NCBI RefSeq assembly: GCF_947498345.1
Contig: NZ_CANMJY010000007.1
Span: forward strand, 62,001-126,000
Reading direction: 5' to 3'
DNA length: 64,000 nt
Source: an uncultured Winogradskyella sp.
GTDB lineage: Bacteria; Bacteroidota; Bacteroidia; Flavobacteriales; Flavobacteriaceae
Position 1 is the stretch's first letter. The number at the start of each line of letters is the position of its first letter. Under the pieces are notes generated by a model, which had not been told where the DNA came from, searched no databases, and was given only the letters and a program-made list of their open reading frames with translations. The translations under genes were made by a program, and so were the position numbers. Positions 42,404 to 50,742 of the stretch are shown here, piece after piece.

Positions 42404-43264
42404 TTAATTAAATATGTCGTTACAAGTAAAAACTTTATTAAGCCTCACTCCTTTTTCTGTACGTTTAACGGTGATGATTTCGTTATGTGCATCGTGCTCT
42501 AAAAATAGATAAAAATTGTGGTCTGCCGCCTTATTAAGAAATAATTCTTTTTCATCTAAGGTTAACAAGGGCCTTGTGTCGTAACCCATAACAAACGGCA
42601 ATGGCAAATGACCAGCAGTTGGCAATAAATCTGCCATAAAGCAAAGGGTTTTTCCTTTATAGTTAATTATAGGAATCATTTGCTTATCCGTATGGCCGTT
42701 TGCAAAGAAAATGTCGAACCCCAATTTAGAATCTTTAAGAATCTTATCATCTGGAAGTACAGTAAACTTTAATTGTCCACTCGCTTCCATAGGTAAAATG
42801 TTCTCTTTGAGAAAAGATGCTTTTTCACGCCTGTTAGGTTGTGTTGCCCATTGCCAATGGTCTGCATTGCTCCAAAAATATGCGTTTTTAAAAGCAGGTT
42901 CATAACCTGTTTTTTCTTTGTTCCACTGAATGCTGCCACCACAATGGTCAAAATGTAGGTGGGTCATAAAAACGTCTGTAATATCATCTCTATGAAAACC
43001 ATATTTAGCCAGTGACTTATCTATAGTGTCATCACCCCAAAGGAAGTAATACCCATAAAACTTCTCACTCTGTTTATTTCCCATCCCAGTATCAATTAAA
43101 ACCAAACGATTACCATCTTCAATTAACAAACAGCGTGCCGCAATATCAATCATATTATTGCTGTCTGCCGGATTGGTTCTTGTCCAAAGAGATTTAGGCA
43201 CAACACCAAACATAGCACCTCCATCGAGTTTAAAATTGCCGGCATTAATAGGATATAATTGCAT
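42404..43264 (-). CDS. MBL-fold metallo-hydrolase
   Basis: Binuclear zinc hydrolase of the metallo-beta-lactamase superfamily, lactonase-like subgroup. Seen: LIDTGMGNKQS, the signature THLHFDHCGG with three ligands and the extra Asp, FANGHTDKQMIPI, CFMADLLPTAGHL and a final ligand pair FLEHDAH. The ATG at 43264 gives 286 residues and removes a run of unconvincing upstream codons. The MQLYPINAGNFKLDGGAMFG beginning is typical of quorum-quenching-lactonase-type members, but the substrate is unknown. Lies 19 nt after the S8 protease stop region in the same orientation. Confidence 0.87.
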   Translation of the reverse strand: MQLYPINAGNFKLDGGAMFGVVPKSLWTRTNPADSNNMIDIAARCLLIEDGNRLVLIDTGMGNKQSEKFYGYYFLWGDDTIDKSLAKYGFHRDDITDVFMTHLHFDHCGGSIQWNKEKTGYEPAFKNAYFWSNADHWQWATQPNRREKASFLKENILPMEASGQLKFTVLPDDKILKDSKLGFDIFFANGHTDKQMIPIINYKGKTLCFMADLLPTAGHLPLPFVMGYDTRPLLTLDEKELFLNKAADHNFYLFLEHDAHNEIITVKRTEKGVRLNKVFTCNDIFN

Positions 43265-43376
43265 AGTTGCGCAATTTACCAAATTAGCGTGTAATACTTA
43301 AAGCTCTTTTGATTTTATTAGGATTTTTTGGGTTGTAAAAAAAAAGCTATTTTCGAAGGGATTAAAAAACTTAAGT

Positions 43377-45212
43377 ATGGTAGAATTAGCTGGTATTATA
43401 ATTCTTGGAATCTTAGCGCAATGGGTTGCTTGGAAATTTAAAATCCCCGCAATTTTACCATTAATCCTTATAGGTTTGTTAGTCGGCCCTATAGCTGCAG
43501 AGTTTATTAACGAAGATGGCACCAAATGGATTGAACCTATCTGGAATGACGAGCATAAAAGAGGTCTCTTTCCGGGAGAAGGGTTATTTTATTTTGTGTC
43601 TCTAGCTATTAGTATTATACTTTTTGAAGGAGGGCTTACACTTAAGCGTAGTGAAATAAGAAACGTTGGACCAGTGATTACTAAATTAATAACGGTTGGC
43701 GCGGCGGTTACTTTTTTTGGCGCAGCCGTCTTGGCACATTATTTATTTGGTTTAAGCTGGGACTTGTGTTTTTTGTTTTCTGGATTAATTATTGTCACTG
43801 GGCCAACCGTTATTACTCCGATATTAAGAAATATACCATTGAAGCGCGATGTTTCAACAGTATTAAAGTGGGAAGGCATTCTCATAGATCCAATAGGAGC
43901 TTTGGTAGCGGTATTAGTCTTTGAATTTATTTTTGTTGGTGGTGAAGTGGGGTTTACCAAGACTGCTTTAATAGAATTTGGGAAGATTGTTCTTTTTGGA
44001 ACCACTTTTGGTTTCACCTTTGCACACGCTTTAGTTTTTGCGATTAACAAAAAGTTTATTCCACACTATTTGCTCAACGTAGTTTCACTATCTGTGGTAT
44101 TATTGGTATTTATCGAGTCCGAAATTTTTGCCCATGAGTCTGGTCTGCTTGCTGTAGTAGTTATGGGAATGGTAATAGGCAATAGCAAGCTTGATAGCAT
44201 TAAAGAATTGCTCTATTTTAAAGAATCACTAAGCGTACTACTAATATCTATACTTTTCATATTACTATCCGCTAATATTAATTATGATGACCTTATGCTT
44301 CTATACCGATGGGAGACATTAGCCTTATTTTTAGTAGTAGTTCTTATTATAAGACCTTTAGCGGTATTTGTTAGCGCACAGGGATCAAAACTCAAAATGA
44401 ACGAAAAAATGTTTATCAGTTGGGTCGGTCCTCGAGGTATCGTGGCAGCAGGTATAGCTTCACTTTTTGGAAGTAAACTTAGAGCAGAGGATGTTGTGGG
44501 TGCTGAATATATTACGCCATTGGTATTTATGATTGTTTTAGGCACAGTACTTTTAAACGCTACTACGGCACGTTTATTTGCAAGGGTCTCGGGAGTATTC
44601 CTAATAAAGTCTGAGGGTATATTAATTATTGGAGCTTCAAAGGTGTCTCGTCTTGTTGCTCAATATTTAATCGATAACGGAAGACACGTCGTTTTGGTAG
44701 ATAGCAACCAGAATAATGTAAGTGAAGCTGAGCAAATGGGTATTGAGGCGCATACAGAAAATATATATTCAGACACCTTAAAGGATAATGTAGAGTTTAG
44801 TGATATTGGTTATTTATTGGCATTAACGGGTAATGCGGACATTAACCGCTATGCCGTTGAAAAATTTGGTGCACAGTTTGGCGAGAATGGCTCGTTTAGA
44901 TTAGCGTCTAAAGCTGAATTGGAGAATGGCTCTATTTCTCCAGAAGATGGTGTTTTTACCCTATCTGATGATTTTAATAACCTCATACAGGTTTCTGAAA
45001 ACTATCCTGAAATTAGAGAAATTCCAGTAAAGGATCTGGAATCCTACAACACTATTTTAGAAAACATAAAATCCGACAAAGATCGAATCCCCTTGTTTCT
45101 TAAAACAAGCAGGGATGTGATACATATTATTCCTTCGCTTGATGACGATGTAGAAAAAGAGATTGATGCTAAGAGTAAATTGGTATATCTCGGAAAACAA
45201 CTTACAATATAA
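43377..45212 (+). CDS. CPA1-type Na+/H+ antiporter with RCK nucleotide-binding tail
   Basis: Inner-membrane cation/proton antiporter. Seen: an N-terminal stretch of about 12 transmembrane helices with ILFEGGLTLKRSEIR, the ion-site motif DPIGALVAVLVFEF, and GPRGIVAAGIASLFGSKLRA near 350. A TrkA-N/RCK domain follows (ILIIGASKVSRLVAQYLIDN, then VLVDSNQNN, LLALTGNADINRYAV) ending with a small C-terminal module at about 545-611. 611 residues. The RCK domain suggests regulation by nucleotide. Starts just after a T/A-rich promoter region and diverges from the MBL gene by 112 nt. Confidence 0.9.
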   Translation: MVELAGIIILGILAQWVAWKFKIPAILPLILIGLLVGPIAAEFINEDGTKWIEPIWNDEHKRGLFPGEGLFYFVSLAISIILFEGGLTLKRSEIRNVGPVITKLITVGAAVTFFGAAVLAHYLFGLSWDLCFLFSGLIIVTGPTVITPILRNIPLKRDVSTVLKWEGILIDPIGALVAVLVFEFIFVGGEVGFTKTALIEFGKIVLFGTTFGFTFAHALVFAINKKFIPHYLLNVVSLSVVLLVFIESEIFAHESGLLAVVVMGMVIGNSKLDSIKELLYFKESLSVLLISILFILLSANINYDDLMLLYRWETLALFLVVVLIIRPLAVFVSAQGSKLKMNEKMFISWVGPRGIVAAGIASLFGSKLRAEDVVGAEYITPLVFMIVLGTVLLNATTARLFARVSGVFLIKSEGILIIGASKVSRLVAQYLIDNGRHVVLVDSNQNNVSEAEQMGIEAHTENIYSDTLKDNVEFSDIGYLLALTGNADINRYAVEKFGAQFGENGSFRLASKAELENGSISPEDGVFTLSDDFNNLIQVSENYPEIREIPVKDLESYNTILENIKSDKDRIPLFLKTSRDVIHIIPSLDDDVEKEIDAKSKLVYLGKQLTI

Positions 45213-45286
45213 AAGCCCAATAGTCCGAAGACCACTGAGCTTTATCTGTTTAAATATTTAGTCAATAGGTCCTAGTCGATATTCAA

Positions 45287-47722
45287 TTAGTATTTAACGA
45301 TTTTTTTAATGGCTTGTTTCCCTTCTGTGTCTGTAATTTCCAGTAGGTAAATACCGTTATTTAGATGCTGAATAGTCAATTCTTTGTTATTTGTTTCAAG
45401 TATTTTTCTGCCATTTAAATCAAAAAGCGTGATTTTTGAAAGCGCATCACCTTGAATAAAGACAGATCCACGGGTTGGATTCGGATAGACAGAAATCGTA
45501 TTTAGTTCAAATTCATCACTGGAAAGCGTTTCGTTAGTCACTGTCAGAACAAGCTCATTGTTATTTCTACATACAACACTGAATTCATAATCAAATCCAC
45601 CGAAAGAAGCAGAAATCATAGCAGGAAAATTACAACTATTAATAGTTCCTGTGGTTGTTGCGATGATAAATTCGTCATTAACATCAGCATCAAAATTTAA
45701 TGCAACCTGAAGGTTACCGTTAAAATCTGCATTGCCCGTTATTGCCAAGAGATCATATTGTGTTCCTTGGGCTAATCCATCGAGCTCAATGTCCAATACA
45801 GAATTTGCCGTAGATTCAAAATCGCCAACAACAGTTAATGTGCCAGGTGATGCTCCGGGCGAAAAAGCTCCATCATTTGTGTAGTTGGCGATAAGCGGGA
45901 GTTCCACTCTACCCACCCCTTTTATTTCGCCATTTATAAGATTAAAAAATGGAAAGGTATTGTTTCCAATATCCAATATTCCTGATTGTACATCTATAGT
46001 TCCAGAATTGTTTAATTGTATTAATATGCGAGCAACTCCGGTTGAGGTTGTGCGGCTTATTACTCCTGAGTTATTTAAAATATTCGAGGTACCAGTAGAG
46101 CGGGTGATATTTCCTTCATTAAATTGCATATCGATTAATCCAGAAGCCTGATTATTTACAATACCTTGATTGATAAACAAATCACCGCCACCAGCAATAT
46201 TAATAGTTCCCGCATTGTTAAACGTAGTATCACCTTGAATAACTTTTGTTCCAATAGTGGTAAAATTAATTGTGCTTTGATTTGTCAATACACCACCTCC
46301 GTCTAAACGTCCTCCTGTCCAATTAAAAACACCTGTCCCCGAAAAATTAAGAGTAGTTGAAACAGGAACACTAACAGTTCCAGAGGTATTGCCCCAATTT
46401 AAAGTACCATCAATAGCTCCAGATAATACACCAGATAGCGACATAGAACTATTCCAATTTAAAACAGCTCCCGAGGATACATTATACATACCATTTATTA
46501 AACTTTTATCACTCGTGATGAACGTTAGCGTACCGTTTTCAACTTGGATTGTGCCATCGTTATTGTTTAATGGACAAGTGATTTGAGCTTCTCCGGAAGA
46601 CGTTGAACGTTGTATTAAACCTGAGTTGTTTAATATACCCACACCAGCCGATTGGATGATATTTCCGCCATCAGTTTGCATATCGATAACACCAGAAGCT
46701 TCGTTATTTAAAACACTATCGCTCTGAATAAATAAATCTCCCGTATCTGCAATATTTAGGATTCCTAAATTATTTAAGGTTGTATTATCTTGTATAGCCT
46801 TACTAGGAGTTCCGATTAAATTGATAGTGCTTTCATTGGTTAAAATTCCGCCGCCATTTAAATTACCGCCAGTCCAATTGAAACTTCCTCCTCCAGTAAA
46901 ATTAAAAGTGGCCGATACAGGAACATCGATTGTACTGTTCCAATTTAAATCGCCCTCAATGGTTCCCATTAAAAAACCCGAGACAATTATTGTGCTATCC
47001 CAATCTAAAACGGTACCTGAAGAAACAATGTACGAACCGCCCGTGAAGGTTTTATCACCAAAACCTGTAATTCCTAATGTGCCACTATCCACTTGTATAA
47101 TACCGCCATTATTGTTGAATTCTACGGTCTGTATTTGGGCTTCCCCCGAAGTTGTACTTCTACGAATTATGCCCTCGTTATTTAGAATGGAAAGACCAGC
47201 AAGATTATCAATATTTCCATCGTCTGCAGCCATATCAATCGTTCCATCAAACTCATTATTTAGGACAGTGATGTCTTGAAGGAACAAATCTCCAGAACCT
47301 AAAAAATTAATTGTTCCATTGTTATTTACAATAGATGAACTTATAAAGGATTTATCTCCGCTTGACGTTAGGTTCATTGTGCCTTGATTGACTAAAAGTG
47401 AACACGATATTGAACCGCTTGCCCAATTAGTTGTTGTTCCTGTCTCAAAAAAAGAAGGTTGTGCACTAAAAAAGCTGCCACCATCTATATTAAGAATGGC
47501 AGAACCCTTAAGTTCTAGAGACTGACATGATGCAACTCCCATTATTGTCACTGTAAAGCCGGCAGGAATTTCAACATTATCCATCGAAGTTGGAATAATA
47601 TTAGAACTCCAATTTTCAGGAGTATTCCAGTTTATGTCGCTTCCACCTCCTGTCCAGATTATTTGAGAAGAGCAGATTAGGGAGAAAAATAAAAAGATGA
47701 GAAAGGGTAATTTTGTTTTCAT
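45287..47722 (-). CDS. T9SS-exported repeat protein with type A sorting domain
   Basis: Predicted outer-surface protein. Seen: signal peptide beginning MKTKLPFLIFLFFSLICSSQ, then a module with WTGGGSDINWNTPENWSSNIIPTSMD. Large internal repeats follow, about 185 residues each, with NNGTI/NNEGIIRRSTTSGEAQI and TGGGSFNWTGGNLNGGGILT in each unit. Then come GAIDG/GTIEG strand modules, and a C-terminal T9SS type A sorting domain with SVYPNPTRGSVFIQG ending in KKIVKY. The repeats are near-identical in places, suggesting recent duplication. 811 residues, ATG at 47722. Next to a LytTR regulator and another T9SS protein. Confidence 0.85.
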   Translation of the reverse strand: MKTKLPFLIFLFFSLICSSQIIWTGGGSDINWNTPENWSSNIIPTSMDNVEIPAGFTVTIMGVASCQSLELKGSAILNIDGGSFFSAQPSFFETGTTTNWASGSISCSLLVNQGTMNLTSSGDKSFISSSIVNNNGTINFLGSGDLFLQDITVLNNEFDGTIDMAADDGNIDNLAGLSILNNEGIIRRSTTSGEAQIQTVEFNNNGGIIQVDSGTLGITGFGDKTFTGGSYIVSSGTVLDWDSTIIVSGFLMGTIEGDLNWNSTIDVPVSATFNFTGGGSFNWTGGNLNGGGILTNESTINLIGTPSKAIQDNTTLNNLGILNIADTGDLFIQSDSVLNNEASGVIDMQTDGGNIIQSAGVGILNNSGLIQRSTSSGEAQITCPLNNNDGTIQVENGTLTFITSDKSLINGMYNVSSGAVLNWNSSMSLSGVLSGAIDGTLNWGNTSGTVSVPVSTTLNFSGTGVFNWTGGRLDGGGVLTNQSTINFTTIGTKVIQGDTTFNNAGTINIAGGGDLFINQGIVNNQASGLIDMQFNEGNITRSTGTSNILNNSGVISRTTSTGVARILIQLNNSGTIDVQSGILDIGNNTFPFFNLINGEIKGVGRVELPLIANYTNDGAFSPGASPGTLTVVGDFESTANSVLDIELDGLAQGTQYDLLAITGNADFNGNLQVALNFDADVNDEFIIATTTGTINSCNFPAMISASFGGFDYEFSVVCRNNNELVLTVTNETLSSDEFELNTISVYPNPTRGSVFIQGDALSKITLFDLNGRKILETNNKELTIQHLNNGIYLLEITDTEGKQAIKKIVKY

Positions 47723-47988
47723 AACTATAGAATTGAAGTTGAATAACCTTTTGATAAGCCCTTGCTCAGTTTTCCAAGCAAGGACTATCCACATATTATG
47801 GCTAAGAGTAGCTAACCATAAATTAATGCTCACAAATGTCTAATAGATTTGCCTTACAAAAGGATAAAAAAGAGTTCTTGATTTCATAATATGCGGATTT
47901 TGACTTGGAATAAAATTATTGCAGAATCCAATAGCTAATCTTAAAATGTGATGAATGGTAAAAAAAATAAAGTGGATGGTAGACCTTG

Positions 47989-50655
47989 TTATTTAAGGCT
48001 GCCTTTAAAACGTCTAGATAAAGGGGTTTCAACATCTGGTTTTATAAAAACTGAAGCACTATTGGCAGAAATAATGTAGTTTTTGTTGACAATATAGGAG
48101 CGATGTGTCCTTATAAAATTTGGTGGTAATTGCTCTTCTAAAAGTTTCAGTTTGTTGCGGTCAATTAAAGTTTTATCCAAGGTATAAAACTCCAAATAGT
48201 TACCTGCTGCTTTTATGTATTTTAAATCTTTTAAATATACTTTGGTTTTGCTGTTTAATACGATAAATTTTTCTTCGACTTTTTTGGCAATGACGTCTTT
48301 TTCTTGCTCCACTTGAGAAATTCGTTTGCGATAAGTTTTTAGTCTTCTAAATAGCCAAATAAGACCTAAAAATGATAGGACATATAATAAATAAGCTATT
48401 TTGGTTCGCCAAAAAGGCGGAATAATGGTTATTTTAAGGCTATCCCCTTCGGTATTCCAAATTCTATCGTTATTGGCTGCATTTACCTTGAAATTATAAG
48501 TGCCAACGGGAAGCTTAACATACCTAGCCGTATTAGGCTTATCGGTGGTAACCCAATTAGGATCGTGCCCTTCCATAATATATTTATAATTGTTCTGAAG
48601 TGGGTTTGTATAACTGAGGCCAACAAAGTCTAGTTCAATGGTATTGTGTCTCCATGGTAAGGTAATATTGCCTTGAAACTTAGAAATAGAAAATGTAGAG
48701 TCCGAAGTGGCTACTCTTAAGTCTTTAATGTGAACCTCTGGAATATTTGGATTGTCTTTTTTTACTAGTTCTGGATTAAATGACGTAATACCATTAACAC
48801 CTCCAAACCACAAGTTCCCTATAGAATCTTTGACTACTGATTTTCTGTTAAATTCTATATTCTTTAGCCCATCGACTGTAGTATAGTATTTTGTTTTTTG
48901 ATTATTAGGGTTGTAACTTTTTATGCCATTGTCCAAACCCAACCAAAGCATGCCAGAGTCATCTTCAGCAATGCTAAAAACTACGTGAGTATCTTCTAAA
49001 ACGGGTTCAATTAATAAATCTTCTGAACTTAGTCTATAAAGTCCGTCATTAGTTCCTATCCATAGTTTGTTTTTAGCAACGTATAAATCCCAAATTGATG
49101 AACCGAAAACTTGCTTGTTGTCTTTTAAGTAAACTTCAGAAATTTCACTTGATTGTAAATGAAATTTAAAAAGCCCTTGATGTTCTGTTGCTATAAAAAT
49201 GTAGTCATCTAATGCAATTATTTTTTGAATGCCTGGATATTCGATTCGGTCATCTAATGCAAAAGAATCTAACAATTCTCCATTTCTTTTCCTAAATTTA
49301 TGAATAGCTCTGTGCGTTGTTGCCCAAAGAAAATCTTGCTTACTATTAAGCATGGAAAAAGAAATGTTTTCGTCTTTCTCAGTTAGTGGAATTTCTAATT
49401 TTTGAAAATCTAAAGTTTTAGGGTCAAGACATATTATACCGTCATTGGTTGACATCCAAAGGGGATAATTGTTTTCAGGAACCGTTTCTAAATCCCAAAT
49501 AAATAAGCCCTCCTTAGGAAATGTTTTAGGCAAAGCTAACTCTTTGTATTGTATTGCCTTGTGAGATTTAAAGTAGAGTCCGTTAGCTAATGTATTGGCA
49601 TAAACTCCATTCTCATCTTTGTGTAACGCCATAATAATATCATCCGACTCCTCAACTAAATCATTATGATTAAAGACTTTTCTGTAGGGGTCATAGTGAT
49701 AAACTCCTCCAAGCGTTCCGACCCAAACACCTTCATTAGGGTCTTTGTATATACTTCTTACCTGGCTACTTAAAGCAGATTTTCCTAATGATATCTTTGA
49801 CAGTTTTTTGGTAGTATAATTATATTCAAATAGCCCATTATTTGTACCTATCCAAGAAACTTGAGCATTTAATTCAACGAAGTGTTTTGGGTTGGCATTG
49901 TCAGGTAATGTAGGCAAATATCTAATAGGTAAAGACTGGGTTTTAATTTGAAAATCGGCTGGCGCCCACAAAGATTTTGAATGCGCTCCATAGTGTACTG
50001 TATTGATTGGGATGGCTGAAGCTTTTTTAGTTAAAATTTTGGAATCAATGTTATATTTGTAAATGTCTCCATCCGCATTACTAATCCATATGTTTTCATT
50101 AGCCAGAGCAATATCAACCATAAAGCTATTAAAGGTCTTGACGCTTCCTACAGTTAGGGATTCAGGGTCAAACTGACCGATAAAATCGCCCATTGTTATC
50201 CATATTTTTTTTGATTTATCAAGTTGCATTGACATCACTTGATTATTTTGCAATCCAAAATCTTTAAGAATTATTGGCTTTTCAAAACTTTGTGTGTCTT
50301 TGTTGAATCGATTTAAGCCATTTTTTGTTCCGACCCAAAGCTGTCCTTGAAAATCTTCTGTTAGACATCTTACGACATTAGAAGCAATGGAGGTACTATC
50401 TTTTTCTGAGTGAAAAAAAGTTGTGATGGAATAACCATCGTAACGATTTAGACCATTGTTTGTAGCAAACCAAATATAACCATCCTTATCCTGATGGGTG
50501 TCGAAAACCACATTGTTAGAGAGCCCTTCTGCTGTGGTAATAGATTTAAAAAAATATGTATTTTCAAGGTTTTGTGCAAATGCAAGAAAATGAATGAAAA
50601 GAGAAATTACTATAATAAAACTTTTGAAATTTATGTTTGAGCAATTTTTCATCAT
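47989..50655 (-). CDS. Membrane-bound one-component regulator: Reg_prop beta-propeller, Y_Y_Y and LytTR DNA-binding domain
   Basis: Predicted membrane-anchored transcription regulator. Seen: signal sequence, N-terminal Reg_prop repeats (AEGLSNNVVFDTHQDKDGYIW, LTEDFQGQLWVGTKNGLNRF, SIYKDPNEGVWVGTLGGVYHY and more to about 600), a Y_Y_Y domain at about 650-735 (LPWRHNTIELDFVGLSYTNP, ANNDRIWNTEGDS), one transmembrane helix near 745-765, a coiled stretch and a C-terminal LytTR domain (about 795-888: YIKAAGNYLEFYTL, HRSYIVNKNYI). Unlike standard propeller hybrid sensors it has no histidine kinase domain, so DNA binding would be coupled directly to extracytoplasmic signals. 888 residues. Confidence 0.88.
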   Translation of the reverse strand: MMKNCSNINFKSFIIVISLFIHFLAFAQNLENTYFFKSITTAEGLSNNVVFDTHQDKDGYIWFATNNGLNRYDGYSITTFFHSEKDSTSIASNVVRCLTEDFQGQLWVGTKNGLNRFNKDTQSFEKPIILKDFGLQNNQVMSMQLDKSKKIWITMGDFIGQFDPESLTVGSVKTFNSFMVDIALANENIWISNADGDIYKYNIDSKILTKKASAIPINTVHYGAHSKSLWAPADFQIKTQSLPIRYLPTLPDNANPKHFVELNAQVSWIGTNNGLFEYNYTTKKLSKISLGKSALSSQVRSIYKDPNEGVWVGTLGGVYHYDPYRKVFNHNDLVEESDDIIMALHKDENGVYANTLANGLYFKSHKAIQYKELALPKTFPKEGLFIWDLETVPENNYPLWMSTNDGIICLDPKTLDFQKLEIPLTEKDENISFSMLNSKQDFLWATTHRAIHKFRKRNGELLDSFALDDRIEYPGIQKIIALDDYIFIATEHQGLFKFHLQSSEISEVYLKDNKQVFGSSIWDLYVAKNKLWIGTNDGLYRLSSEDLLIEPVLEDTHVVFSIAEDDSGMLWLGLDNGIKSYNPNNQKTKYYTTVDGLKNIEFNRKSVVKDSIGNLWFGGVNGITSFNPELVKKDNPNIPEVHIKDLRVATSDSTFSISKFQGNITLPWRHNTIELDFVGLSYTNPLQNNYKYIMEGHDPNWVTTDKPNTARYVKLPVGTYNFKVNAANNDRIWNTEGDSLKITIIPPFWRTKIAYLLYVLSFLGLIWLFRRLKTYRKRISQVEQEKDVIAKKVEEKFIVLNSKTKVYLKDLKYIKAAGNYLEFYTLDKTLIDRNKLKLLEEQLPPNFIRTHRSYIVNKNYIISANSASVFIKPDVETPLSRRFKGSLK

Positions 50656-50664
50656 AGAAAATTA

Positions 50665-50692
50665 CAAAAAAGCTCGGTTGTTAACAACCGAG
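50665..50692 (-). terminator. Terminator after the beta-helix protein gene
   Basis: A perfect 20-bp palindrome (50673-50692, arms CTCGGTTGTT/AACAACCGAG) is followed on the minus strand by CTTTTTT (50665-50672). It lies about 50 nt after the stop of the gene ending at 50743 and 10 nt before the LytTR regulator's ATG, so it also separates the two transcripts. Confidence 0.82.
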
Positions 50693-50742
50693 TCTTATCC
50701 ACCAAATATGATTAGATAATTTGTCTAACCAAAAAGTCTTAA

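Noticed and set aside
45212-45243. Imperfect stem AAAGC / GCTTT after the antiporter gene as terminator
   Set aside because: Several internal mismatches; too weak to support, though some form of terminator is expected.
45885-47279. Several open frames on the + strand opposite the T9SS repeat gene
   Set aside because: They recur in the same position of each repeat unit, so they are shadows of repeat codon usage, not genes.
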